Source: Ruminococcaceae bacterium HV4-5-B5C (GTDB lineage: Bacteria > Bacillota > Clostridia > Oscillospirales > Acutalibacteraceae). From it: DNA of 64,000 bases. Positions 25,180 to 32,633 of the stretch are shown here, one piece after another. The stretch spans positions 333,917-397,916 of the forward strand of contig FXYJ02000003.1 of NCBI GenBank assembly GCA_900184925.1, read 5' to 3'. Position numbers and translations under genes: made by a program. A model generated the notes under the pieces. The model was not told where the DNA came from. It ran no database searches and saw nothing but the letters and a program-made list of their open reading frames with translations. Numbering within the stretch: the stretch's first letter is position 1; every line of letters starts with the position of its first letter.

Positions 25180-26183
25180 GCTTTCTAAAAAGTGCCGGGC
25201 ACTGGCTCGTTCTGCTGCTGCTTACAGATCTGACCTTCATTTTGCTGGCATGGCTGCTCCGCCCGGACGCGATGAAAAGCATATGCCTGTTTATATTGCT
25301 TTTTACGGTCCTGATCACCGGTACCGGCTGCTTTCTGCAGTTTCGGAAACAAAGAAGAGTAAACGATGCGGTGAGCCGTTTTCTTGATGATCCGGGGGAG
25401 AATACAAAACAGGCTCTTGCAGCTGCCTGTGGCGGTTCATGGGCGCGGGTCATTGAAGCGGCATATGGAAAACTTCAGAAACAAAATGCCGAAATCAATG
25501 AGAAACAGCTCAGTTTACAAAATTATCAGGAGTATATAGAAGCATGGACGCACGAAATTAAAACGCCGATGTCTCTCATGACCATGGTGCTGGAAAACCA
25601 TAAGGATGAGATGAGCCCTTATGTTTCCGGCAGAATGGAGCATGTAAGGCGGCAGATCAGTGAAGATGTTGATAATATCCTTTACTACGCCCGGCTGCAG
25701 ACGGATCATGCCGACTACAACTTCACGCGCTTCAGGCTTGACGAATGTGCCGGGGAAGCGATCCGTGAATTCGTGTCTCTCGCAGAAGAAAAACACATCA
25801 GCTTTGTGACCGATTTAGACCGAGTGACGGTCGTTTCAGACAGAAAAACACTTGCCTTTATGATTTCTCAGCTGCTCAGCAATGCCGTTAAGTACGCGGC
25901 AGCGGGAAACGGAAAAGTATTTGTTTCCATCCGGCAAGACAGTCGCGATCATAAAATTCATCTTTGTGTGAGAGACAATGGGAAAGGAGTACCTCCGGAA
26001 GACGCGCCGTTTCTTTTTGATAAAGGGTTTACCGGAAACCATCCGGACCGTCAGAAAGCAACGGGAATGGGGCTTTATCTGGTGAAAAAATACGCCGAGG
26101 CTCTTTCTGCCGAGGTAAAGCTGGAACCTTCTGCCGAAAGCAGCGGGTTTGGCATTGAACTGGTTTTTCCCTGCGTGCTGTAA
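25176..26183 (+). CDS. Intramembrane-sensing histidine kinase, BceS type
   Basis: A 335-residue kinase with two N-terminal helices (about 10-28 and 34-56) that have almost no extracytoplasmic loop, which is the hallmark of BceS-like kinases. These take their signal from the BceB permease. The His box is EAWTHEIKTPMSLMTMVLENH, followed by N box QLLSNAVKYA, G1 DNGKGVP and G2 ATGMGLYLVKKYA. Its ATG overlaps the regulator stop codon. Confidence 0.88.
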   Translation: MSFLKSAGHWLVLLLLTDLTFILLAWLLRPDAMKSICLFILLFTVLITGTGCFLQFRKQRRVNDAVSRFLDDPGENTKQALAAACGGSWARVIEAAYGKLQKQNAEINEKQLSLQNYQEYIEAWTHEIKTPMSLMTMVLENHKDEMSPYVSGRMEHVRRQISEDVDNILYYARLQTDHADYNFTRFRLDECAGEAIREFVSLAEEKHISFVTDLDRVTVVSDRKTLAFMISQLLSNAVKYAAAGNGKVFVSIRQDSRDHKIHLCVRDNGKGVPPEDAPFLFDKGFTGNHPDRQKATGMGLYLVKKYAEALSAEVKLEPSAESSGFGIELVFPCVL

Positions 26184-26220
26184 AGGACCGACCGGTCTTA
26201 AAGAGTGATTGGCCGCTTTG

Positions 26221-26249
26221 TTGAACTTTCCATTCGGGTATGATATTCT
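26221..26249 (+). promoter_or_regulatory. Sigma-A-type promoter of the MFS transporter gene
   Basis: TTGAAC at 26221-26226 and TATTCT at 26244-26249 have a 17-base spacer. The MFS start codon lies about 78 bases downstream. Confidence 0.6.
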
Positions 26250-26326
26250 TTGAGTGAGCATTTCCAAAGAGTTTGCTGCAGGATGAACCCTTCCATTCTT
26301 TTTATGACATAGCTTCTGGAGGATTT

Positions 26327-27520
26327 ATGTATTCGCTTCTGCTTGTGATTATTTACATCGCATTCATCAGCCTCGGCCTTCCTGATTCGCTTCTTGGCTC
26401 TTCATGGCCGGTTATGTATCAGCAGTTTGGCGTGCCGCTGTCGTGTGTCGGAATTGTCTCAATGATTGTTTCCGGAGGCACAATTATATCCAGCCTTTTG
26501 TCGGATCGACTGACAAAAAAACTTGGCGCAGGACTTGTAACCGCACTCAGTGTCATGATGACGGCGGTCGCACTGTTCGGCTTCTCAATTTCCACTTCCC
26601 TGATTCACCTCTGCCTGTGGGCGGTTCCATATGGGCTTGGTGCAGGTGCGGTTGATGCGGCGCTGAACAATTATGTTGCGCTGCACTACGCTTCCCGGCA
26701 TATGAGCTGGCTGCATTGTTTTTGGGGCGTCGGCGCGGCGGTAAGCCCGTTTATCATGAGCTACTGTCTGGTCAGCGGGTGGGGCTGGAGCAGCGGCTAT
26801 CGCTCGGTGGCCGGGATTCAGGTGATATTGACCGTAATCCTTTTCATCAGTCTTCCTCTTTGGAAAAGAAGACCTGTGTCTGATAACAGAGGGGAAACAC
26901 CTGCGGCAGCTCTGGGCCTGATGCAGGTATTAAAAATCAGGGGAGTCAAATTTGTACTTTTCGCTTTTTTCGGCTACTGTGCACTTGAAACAACGACGGG
27001 ACTGTGGGCAAGCAGCTATCTTGTAACATACCGGGGAATTGATGCGGATACTGCGGCAAGATTTGCATCGCTGTTTTACCTCGGCATAACCTTCGGACGG
27101 TTTCTCTGCGGCTTTTTAGCGGACAAGGCAGGCGATAAACGGCTGATCCGAGTTGGAATTATAACCATTCTGGCCGGCATCGTCATGGTTTGGCTTCCTG
27201 TTCAATTGAATCTCCTGACTCTGCTCGGGCTGATCGTGATCGGTCTCGGCTGTGCTCCGGTGTATCCCTCACTGATTCACTCTACTCCTGCAAACTTCGG
27301 GAAAGAAAACTCTCAGGCAATCATCGGAATTCAGATGGCGAGCGCTTATCTGGGCAGTACTTTTATGCCTCCGCTTTTCGGCCTGATTGCGAATCATATC
27401 AGTATTGGAGCATACCCGTTCTACTTGATCTGTTTCGCCGTTCTGATGTTCCTGATGTTTGAACAGTTGACCAGAGTAATGGCTCAAAAGAAGGAATCAT
27501 GTGGGCGGACTGAAAATTAA
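26327..27520 (+). CDS. Major facilitator superfamily transporter (FucP/YbjJ-like)
   Basis: A 397-residue protein with twelve predicted helices. Family motifs include GLPDSLLGSSWPVMYQQFGVP in helix 1, the A-type loop DRLTKKLGAG, and the second-half loop GRFLCGFLADKAGDKRLIR. The sequence resembles the sugar/drug permease branch that includes L-fucose permease and YbjJ. The ATG at 26327 follows GGAGG by six bases. The transported compound is unknown; adjacency to the Bce module may be chance because it has its own promoter. Confidence 0.75.
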   Translation: MYSLLLVIIYIAFISLGLPDSLLGSSWPVMYQQFGVPLSCVGIVSMIVSGGTIISSLLSDRLTKKLGAGLVTALSVMMTAVALFGFSISTSLIHLCLWAVPYGLGAGAVDAALNNYVALHYASRHMSWLHCFWGVGAAVSPFIMSYCLVSGWGWSSGYRSVAGIQVILTVILFISLPLWKRRPVSDNRGETPAAALGLMQVLKIRGVKFVLFAFFGYCALETTTGLWASSYLVTYRGIDADTAARFASLFYLGITFGRFLCGFLADKAGDKRLIRVGIITILAGIVMVWLPVQLNLLTLLGLIVIGLGCAPVYPSLIHSTPANFGKENSQAIIGIQMASAYLGSTFMPPLFGLIANHISIGAYPFYLICFAVLMFLMFEQLTRVMAQKKESCGRTEN

Positions 27521-27622
27521 ACTTCACATCTTTTCGAGGATCGGGAAAAATTTCTCGCTGTGACGGCCACCGGCACGTCATTCATGACTGCTCCGCTTCG
27601 AATCCCCACTTGTTTACAAAAG

Positions 27623-27661
27623 AAAAAGCTCTTCACCGGCAAAACCGGTAAAGAGCTTTTT
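27623..27661 (-). terminator. Terminator after tRNA-Arg (probably bidirectional)
   Basis: A hairpin with AAGCTCTT and ACCGG stem parts around CAAA is flanked by A and T runs. On the minus strand it begins at the tRNA CCA end; on the plus strand it could also stop the MFS transcript. Confidence 0.75.
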
Positions 27662-27737
27662 GGTGCGCCCGGAGGGATTCGAACCCGCGACCTTTTGATT
27701 CGTAGTCAAACACTCTATCCAACTGAGCTACGAGCGC
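27661..27737 (-). tRNA. tRNA-Arg (anticodon ACG)
   Basis: The minus strand folds as a complete 77-base tRNA. Acceptor GCGCTCG pairs with CGGGCGC, and CCA is encoded at the 3' end. The anticodon stem TTTGA/TCAAA closes a loop CTACGAA, giving anticodon ACG, which is read as inosine for CGU, CGC and CGA. One mismatch is present in the T stem. It is transcribed toward a terminator. Confidence 0.95.
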
Positions 27738-27808
27738 ATTTCCGCCTGTCCTTTAACGGGACAGCTTTATCATTATATTTTGTTTTGGCGCGAAAGTCAA
27801 GCCTTTTT

Positions 27809-28963
27809 TCATAAGCGCATGGCTTTTCCCTCCTCGGCCGGAGCAGAAATGTCTCTTCCAGATGCCTGCAGAAAGGAGGGAACGCGTCTGCCGGAGTAAG
27901 CGGCAGAGACTTTATTGCGCCCGCCTCGCTTTGCCGTGTAGAGGGCTGTGTCGGCCCTTTCCAGAAGCAGCTCACCACCGCTGCCGGAGCAGGAGGATGC
28001 GCCAATGGAAATCGTGATATGAACCTGGCCGCCGTCCGTAAGCAAAAAAGGAAACTGCTCAACGTGAGCCCGCAGGCGTTCAGCTGCGGCAAGAGCTTCG
28101 GCTTCCGAAAAACCGCGGAGCAGCACGGTGAATTCTTCTCCTCCGTTGCGGGAAATCACGCTCAGGGGGAAATCATGCTGAAGAATCCGGCTGAACTGGG
28201 TCAGAATCGCATCGCCGTTCCGGTGGCCGTAGCGGTCGTTGATTTTTTTAAAATAATCGATATCGCACATCAGGAGCGACAGGTTTTCCCCGCGCTTCCC
28301 GGCAATGCGCACGGCGGCGTTGAACATCTCATCAAATCTGCGCACATTGTTCAGCCCGGTCAGATAATCCCTTGTCGATTCCCGGCGAAACTTCGTCAGC
28401 AGTGCGTTCACTTTCCGCCGGGTGCTGAGAAGCCAATAAGCGAGGGCGGATGCGGGCACAAGCCATGCGGAAAAGGTCAGCCACAGCTGAAGCGGGTGGT
28501 CTGTGGGTACAAATTCGAGGAGCGAAACCGGAATGCACAGAACTGTGCACAGGAGCCATTTGCGGGAAAAGCTGAGACTGGTCTGCCCCGTCAGAAAAGA
28601 CAGGAGCAGGGTCAGCAGAATAGAGCCGGTTTCCGCCTCCAGCACGGGTCCGGCTCCCGAAAAGGCGACATGGTAAAGAACCTGCACCGTTGCACAGACG
28701 CAAACCGACAGCACGTTCCCGGACAGCCCCGCGAGGATGAGGAAGAGACAGTGAAAATCGAAAGTTCCTCCACCGTCGGCGGGAATGGTGAAATAGGACA
28801 GAAGAACTCCTGAAATGCCGGTGAAAGCGCCGAACAGGCAGGCGAAGAAGCGCGGATATTGCTTGGAGATACAGCGGCGTTTCGGCCTCTGCCGGAAGAT
28901 CAGAGCTCCGGAGCAAAGGCACGTGACGAGGAACGACAGATTGATAAGAACGGAGCGAATCAT
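27809..28963 (-). CDS. Membrane-bound diguanylate cyclase (GGDEF domain)
   Basis: A 384-residue protein with about six hydrophobic helices in the first 190 residues, then a GGDEF domain (about 210-365). The catalytic motif reads GGEEF in VISRNGGEEFTVLL, an active variant; the substrate region LMCDIDYFKKINDRYGHRNGDAIL is intact. No RxxD inhibitory site lies at the usual position. It would make cyclic di-GMP from two GTP. The last 20 residues form a divergent tail. Transcribed alone from the promoter at 29042-29070. Confidence 0.88.
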   Translation of the reverse strand: MIRSVLINLSFLVTCLCSGALIFRQRPKRRCISKQYPRFFACLFGAFTGISGVLLSYFTIPADGGGTFDFHCLFLILAGLSGNVLSVCVCATVQVLYHVAFSGAGPVLEAETGSILLTLLLSFLTGQTSLSFSRKWLLCTVLCIPVSLLEFVPTDHPLQLWLTFSAWLVPASALAYWLLSTRRKVNALLTKFRRESTRDYLTGLNNVRRFDEMFNAAVRIAGKRGENLSLLMCDIDYFKKINDRYGHRNGDAILTQFSRILQHDFPLSVISRNGGEEFTVLLRGFSEAEALAAAERLRAHVEQFPFLLTDGGQVHITISIGASSCSGSGGELLLERADTALYTAKRGGRNKVSAAYSGRRVPSFLQASGRDISAPAEEGKAMRL

Positions 28964-29041
28964 AAACGTTTCCTCCGGGTAATTTCCTGCGGCGGGGAAA
29001 AAAAGCAGGGTGTGGCCGCAAAATTGGTCGTAACTGTCAAC

Positions 29042-29070
29042 ATTATAACAATATCAGGGAAAATAATCAA
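29042..29070 (-). promoter_or_regulatory. Sigma-A promoter of the diguanylate cyclase gene
   Basis: On the minus strand TTGATT (29070-29065) and TATAAT (29047-29042) are 17 bases apart, 79 bases from the start codon. Confidence 0.7.
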
Positions 29071-29091
29071 TATTTTGTATGCAATGGAAAA

Positions 29092-29131
29092 AGAGGAAAA
29101 AGAAAAGCGCCTCTGTTTCCACAGAGACGCA
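29092..29131 (-). terminator. Terminator of mscL
   Basis: On the minus strand GCGTCTCTGT and ACAGAGGCGC pair around GGAA and are followed by TTTTCTTTTTCC, 30 bases beyond the mscL stop. Confidence 0.75.
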
Positions 29132-29160
29132 AAAGGAAAGCGGTTCCGACAAGGCGCCGG

Positions 29161-29583
29161 TCAGCTTTCTTTTTCCTTCATCATGTCACGGATTTCACAG
29201 AGGAGTTCTTCTGTTTTCGTCAGCGTTTCTTTTTCCTGTTTCGCTTCTTCACCCATTTCTCTGAGCAGTCTTTCCCGGATGTGGTTGATGGAGCGGATGA
29301 TCAGGAAAATAAAGAGCGCAGTAAGGAAAAAGTTGAGAAGATTTTGCAGGAAAATGCCGTAGGTAAGGACGATATCATTGCTTCCCGGAATATTGGATAT
29401 GGTAAATTTCAAGCCGGAAATATCGATGCGCCCGATGACAATGCTGAGTACGGGCATGATGATATCCTTAACCAGAGAAGTAACAACGGTGTTGAACGCG
29501 CCGCCGATGATTACGCCGATGGCGAGGTCTATCATGCTTCCTTTTATCGCGAAATTACTGAATTCAGCCCAGAATTTTTTCAT
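29161..29583 (-). CDS. mscL: Large-conductance mechanosensitive channel
   Basis: A 140-residue protein matching MscL in length and sequence: cytoplasmic N-terminal helix MKKFWAEFSNFAIKGSMIDLAIGVIIGGAFNTVVTSLVKDIIMP (including the pore helix), second helix LTYGIFLQNLLNFFLTALFIFLIIRSIN, and a charged C-terminal bundle with EELLCEIRDMM. AGGAGG lies eight bases before the ATG at 29583. The channel opens on membrane tension to release solutes during hypo-osmotic shock. Confidence 0.95.
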   Translation of the reverse strand: MKKFWAEFSNFAIKGSMIDLAIGVIIGGAFNTVVTSLVKDIIMPVLSIVIGRIDISGLKFTISNIPGSNDIVLTYGIFLQNLLNFFLTALFIFLIIRSINHIRERLLREMGEEAKQEKETLTKTEELLCEIRDMMKEKES

Positions 29584-29618
29584 AAAACAACCTCCTGAAA
29601 TGTAGTGCCTGCCGTACC

Positions 29619-29647
29619 AGTATAACCAACCTGTAGGCCATTGTCCA
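29619..29647 (-). promoter_or_regulatory. Sigma-A promoter of mscL
   Basis: On the minus strand TGGACA (29647-29642) and TATACT (29624-29619) are separated by 17 bases, with the start codon 36 bases downstream. Confidence 0.7.
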
Positions 29648-29727
29648 GAGCGGAAGTTCAAATGGAAAAAGCAGTAAAAATCCCGCTTCGCAGGCTGTAA
29701 CCTAGACAAATATCGAAAACTGTCTGG

Positions 29728-29756
29728 TTGACTTTTCCACTCCGTCACCTTATACT
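29728..29756 (+). promoter_or_regulatory. Sigma-A promoter of the radical SAM gene
   Basis: TTGACT at 29728-29733 and TATACT at 29751-29756 are separated by 17 bases; the start codon is 47 bases downstream. Confidence 0.75.
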
Positions 29757-29802
29757 GAGAATCAGCAAACAACAATTTCAGGGCTGATGAGGAGGAAAAA
29801 CC

Positions 29803-31212
29803 ATGCAGAATAAGATCGCACATGCTGCGGAGCGCAAAACCTTTGAACTGATACTGGACGGTGTAATGAAATACACCAAAAAAGAGCGCACCAAAGGCTT
29901 TATTCAGGTTGTGAATGCAATCGAAAAGGTTCTTGGCGATGTCTGGTCGAAGGACGCATATGACAAGATGCGTGAGTTTCTCGGAACCGACAGTAAGTGG
30001 TCACGCCAATTGGAGCATATCATTGACACCGTTGACCCTCACGTTCTGAAAACCCTGATGCTGAATGCTGGCTATGAAGGCGGTTTCCGCGGTTTCCGGG
30101 ATACGATGAAAAACGCGGAAAAGATCGGCTGCGACGTTCCCTATGTCGTTCTGTTTGACCCAACCAGCGCATGCAACCTGCACTGCACCGGATGCTGGGC
30201 CGCGGAATACGGCAAGACGCTGAACCTCAGCCTCGAGGATATGGACAGTCTTGTCACTCAGGCAAAGGAACTCGGAACACATAACTTTATGATGACGGGC
30301 GGCGAACCGCTCGTGCGTAAAGCCGACATCGTAAAGCTCTGCGAAAAACATAATGACTGCGCTTTCATGATCTTCACCAACGGCACGCTGGTTGACGATG
30401 CGTTCTGCGAAGATATGAAGCGTCTGGGCAATATCTGGCTCTCGCTTTCCGTCGAAGGCTTTTCCTCGGCTACGGATGGTCGCCGCGGCGAAGGTACCTT
30501 TGACCGTGTGATGGCTGCAATGGATAAGCTGCACAGCTACGGCCTCGTCTACGGTACCTCCATCTGCTATACATCCGTCAACTACAAAGACGTTACGAGC
30601 GACGAGTTCCTCGACATGCTTCTTTCGAAGGGCGTTCTTTTCAGCTGGTATTTCCACTATATGCCCGTTGGAAACGATGCTTCGACTGATCTTCTGCTCA
30701 ATCCGGAGCAGCGTGAATACATGTATCACCGCATCCGTGCGATCCGTGACTGGGAAGGCGGCAAGCCGATCTTTACCATGGACTTCCAGAACGACGCCGA
30801 ATTTGTGGGCGGCTGCATTGCGGGAGGCAAGTACTACTGCCACGTCAATGCAAACGGCGACGTGGAGCCCTGCGTCTTCATCCATTATTCGAGCGCAAAT
30901 ATTCATAACATGAGTTGGGTTGACTGCCTGCACCAGCCGCTGTTCCTTGCTTATCAGAAAGGGCAGCCGTTTAATGAAAATATGCTGCGCCCCTGCCCGA
31001 TGCTGGAAAACCCGGGAAGGCTGACTCAGATGATCAGGGAGACCGGCGCCGTGAGCACCGACCTTCTGAGCCCCGAGAGCAGCGAGCACCTCTGCGACAA
31101 ATGCACGGCGTATGCCCAGTCCTGGCAGCCATGCGCCCAGCACCTCTGGGAAGAGAACCGGGCGGCAAAGCAGGCCACTGCAGAAGCAAAGTCCGCGCAG
31201 GCTGCGGAATAA
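29803..31212 (+). CDS. Radical SAM protein with C-terminal cysteine cluster
   Basis: A 469-residue enzyme. The radical SAM [4Fe-4S] motif CxxxCxxC is at CNLHCTGC (about residues 123-130), followed by the MMTGGEPL SAM-binding block. A SPASM/Twitch-like region carries further cysteines (GGCIAGGKYYCHVNANGDVEPCVF, then LRPCPM and CDKCTAYAQSWQPC). An N-terminal 110-residue helical region precedes the barrel. Proteins of this architecture are common in Clostridia, but the substrate is not known. GGAGGAAAAACC precedes the ATG. The gene has its own promoter and terminator. Confidence 0.8.
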   Translation: MQNKIAHAAERKTFELILDGVMKYTKKERTKGFIQVVNAIEKVLGDVWSKDAYDKMREFLGTDSKWSRQLEHIIDTVDPHVLKTLMLNAGYEGGFRGFRDTMKNAEKIGCDVPYVVLFDPTSACNLHCTGCWAAEYGKTLNLSLEDMDSLVTQAKELGTHNFMMTGGEPLVRKADIVKLCEKHNDCAFMIFTNGTLVDDAFCEDMKRLGNIWLSLSVEGFSSATDGRRGEGTFDRVMAAMDKLHSYGLVYGTSICYTSVNYKDVTSDEFLDMLLSKGVLFSWYFHYMPVGNDASTDLLLNPEQREYMYHRIRAIRDWEGGKPIFTMDFQNDAEFVGGCIAGGKYYCHVNANGDVEPCVFIHYSSANIHNMSWVDCLHQPLFLAYQKGQPFNENMLRPCPMLENPGRLTQMIRETGAVSTDLLSPESSEHLCDKCTAYAQSWQPCAQHLWEENRAAKQATAEAKSAQAAE

Positions 31213-31227
31213 ACAGTTAAATGCCCG

Positions 31228-31262
31228 GGCGGTATGAAAGGGAATTTTCATACCGCCTTTTT
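31228..31262 (+). terminator. Terminator of the radical SAM gene
   Basis: GGCGGTATGAAA and its complement pair around GGGAA and are followed by TTTTT. Confidence 0.85.
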
Positions 31263-31355
31263 GTGCAGTAAAATCGCCGGTGGCCTTTTTCCCTTGTTTC
31301 AGCGGAGCATGCGAGCCGCCGGGCTCTTTTGCAGTTTGGAAAAGCAGGTGAAAAA

Positions 31356-32633
31356 ATGAATGTAGCAAAAGTCTACGGAGACGCGGTTCGCAGGCGGATC
31401 CCGGACAGGCCCGAAAGGGCGGGTGAACTGATCCGGACGGGCCTGCATCTGGAATCGTTCCGATGCGCTCATTTTGCGGACAGAAGAATGCCGAAGGCTT
31501 ACCGGTTTTTAAACTCAAAAGCGGTCGGCGTTGTCGGGGACGCGCTGAGCCACCCGGAAAGCTATGCGTGGACCAATATCTTTGCCCCTGCGGAGCTGAT
31601 GCAGACCTTCGGGCTGACGTGCGTTTCCATGGAATGCCTCGCGTCCTATCTTTCCGGTTTCTGGCTGGAGGACTGCTTCATCGACCGGGCGGAGGATGTC
31701 GGCATCGCTTCCACGCTGTGCTCTTACCACAAGAATTTTATCGGGGCGGTTGAAGCCGGTGTGATTCCAAAACCGGCGCTCGGTGTCACAACTTCCATGG
31801 TCTGTGACGGCAATGTCAATACATTCCGCTACATGAAACGGCGGTTCGGCGTTGAGAGCTGTGTGCTCGACATTCCGCAGGAATGGTCTCCCGAGGGCGA
31901 ACGCTACGTCGTGGAGCAGCTTCGAGGCCTCATCGGTGTGCTGGAGCACAGAACGGGGCGCAAATACGACGAAGACGCGCTCCGCGAGGCAATCCGGAGG
32001 GAAAACCGCTCAAAGGAGTATTTCCGCGACGCTCTGCGCAGACGCGTTACACACAGCTACCCGAACACGCTGACGCTGGTGCTGTTCCTCCTCCTTGCCA
32101 CGCACCTGAACATCGGTTCGCAGTGGGTGCTCGACTTTTTCCGGATGCTTGACGAGGAGATTGAAACATATCCGCCGGCAACGGGAAAACGGCTGTTCTG
32201 GATTCACATCACACCTTACTCTCAGCCGACTCTTCAGTCGTATCTCAATTATAACGACCGGTATGCCGTGGTGTGCGACGACTTTAACCTCGATTATATG
32301 GAGCATATGGATGAGGAGCATCCGCTCGAGGCTCTTGCAAGAAAAATGATCTGCAACATTTATAACGGCCCGTTTGAACGAAAGGCCGAGGCCTGCGCCG
32401 CCTACGCAAAGGAATTCCGGTGCGACGCCGCTGTGGAGTTCTGCCACTGGGGGTGCAAGCAGTCGGCGGGCGGCGCAATGCTGCTGAAAGAAAAAATGCG
32501 GCAGACCGGCATTCCCATGCTGATTCTCGACGGCGATGCGCTCGACCGCCGCAATAACCACGACGGGCAGATCCGGACGCGCTTCGAGGCGTTTCTCGAG
32601 GTGGTCGGCGGGGAGAAGGGGGAAGCCGGATGA
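31356..32633 (+). CDS. 2-hydroxyacyl-CoA dehydratase subunit (HgdA/HgdB family)
   Basis: A 425-residue member of the 2-hydroxyacyl-CoA dehydratase D-component family. Cysteines expected to bind a [4Fe-4S] cluster are visible in VSMECLASY, STLCSYHK and FCHWGCKQSAGG; the last block is highly typical of the family. These enzymes remove water from 2-hydroxyacyl-CoA through a ketyl radical after a one-electron, ATP-driven activation. The ATG at 31356 follows an AGGTG site. The gene overlaps the next by four bases, and that gene supplies a second subunit plus the activase. A related BcrC/benzoyl-CoA or non-CoA role is possible because members of this clade often act on unknown substrates. Confidence 0.8.
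   Translation: MNVAKVYGDAVRRRIPDRPERAGELIRTGLHLESFRCAHFADRRMPKAYRFLNSKAVGVVGDALSHPESYAWTNIFAPAELMQTFGLTCVSMECLASYLSGFWLEDCFIDRAEDVGIASTLCSYHKNFIGAVEAGVIPKPALGVTTSMVCDGNVNTFRYMKRRFGVESCVLDIPQEWSPEGERYVVEQLRGLIGVLEHRTGRKYDEDALREAIRRENRSKEYFRDALRRRVTHSYPNTLTLVLFLLLATHLNIGSQWVLDFFRMLDEEIETYPPATGKRLFWIHITPYSQPTLQSYLNYNDRYAVVCDDFNLDYMEHMDEEHPLEALARKMICNIYNGPFERKAEACAAYAKEFRCDAAVEFCHWGCKQSAGGAMLLKEKMRQTGIPMLILDGDALDRRNNHDGQIRTRFEAFLEVVGGEKGEAG

Noticed and set aside
30001..31518. A 505-codon open frame on the minus strand
   Set aside because: It is antisense to the radical SAM gene, whose motifs and start signals are clear; the minus-strand product has no recognisable features.
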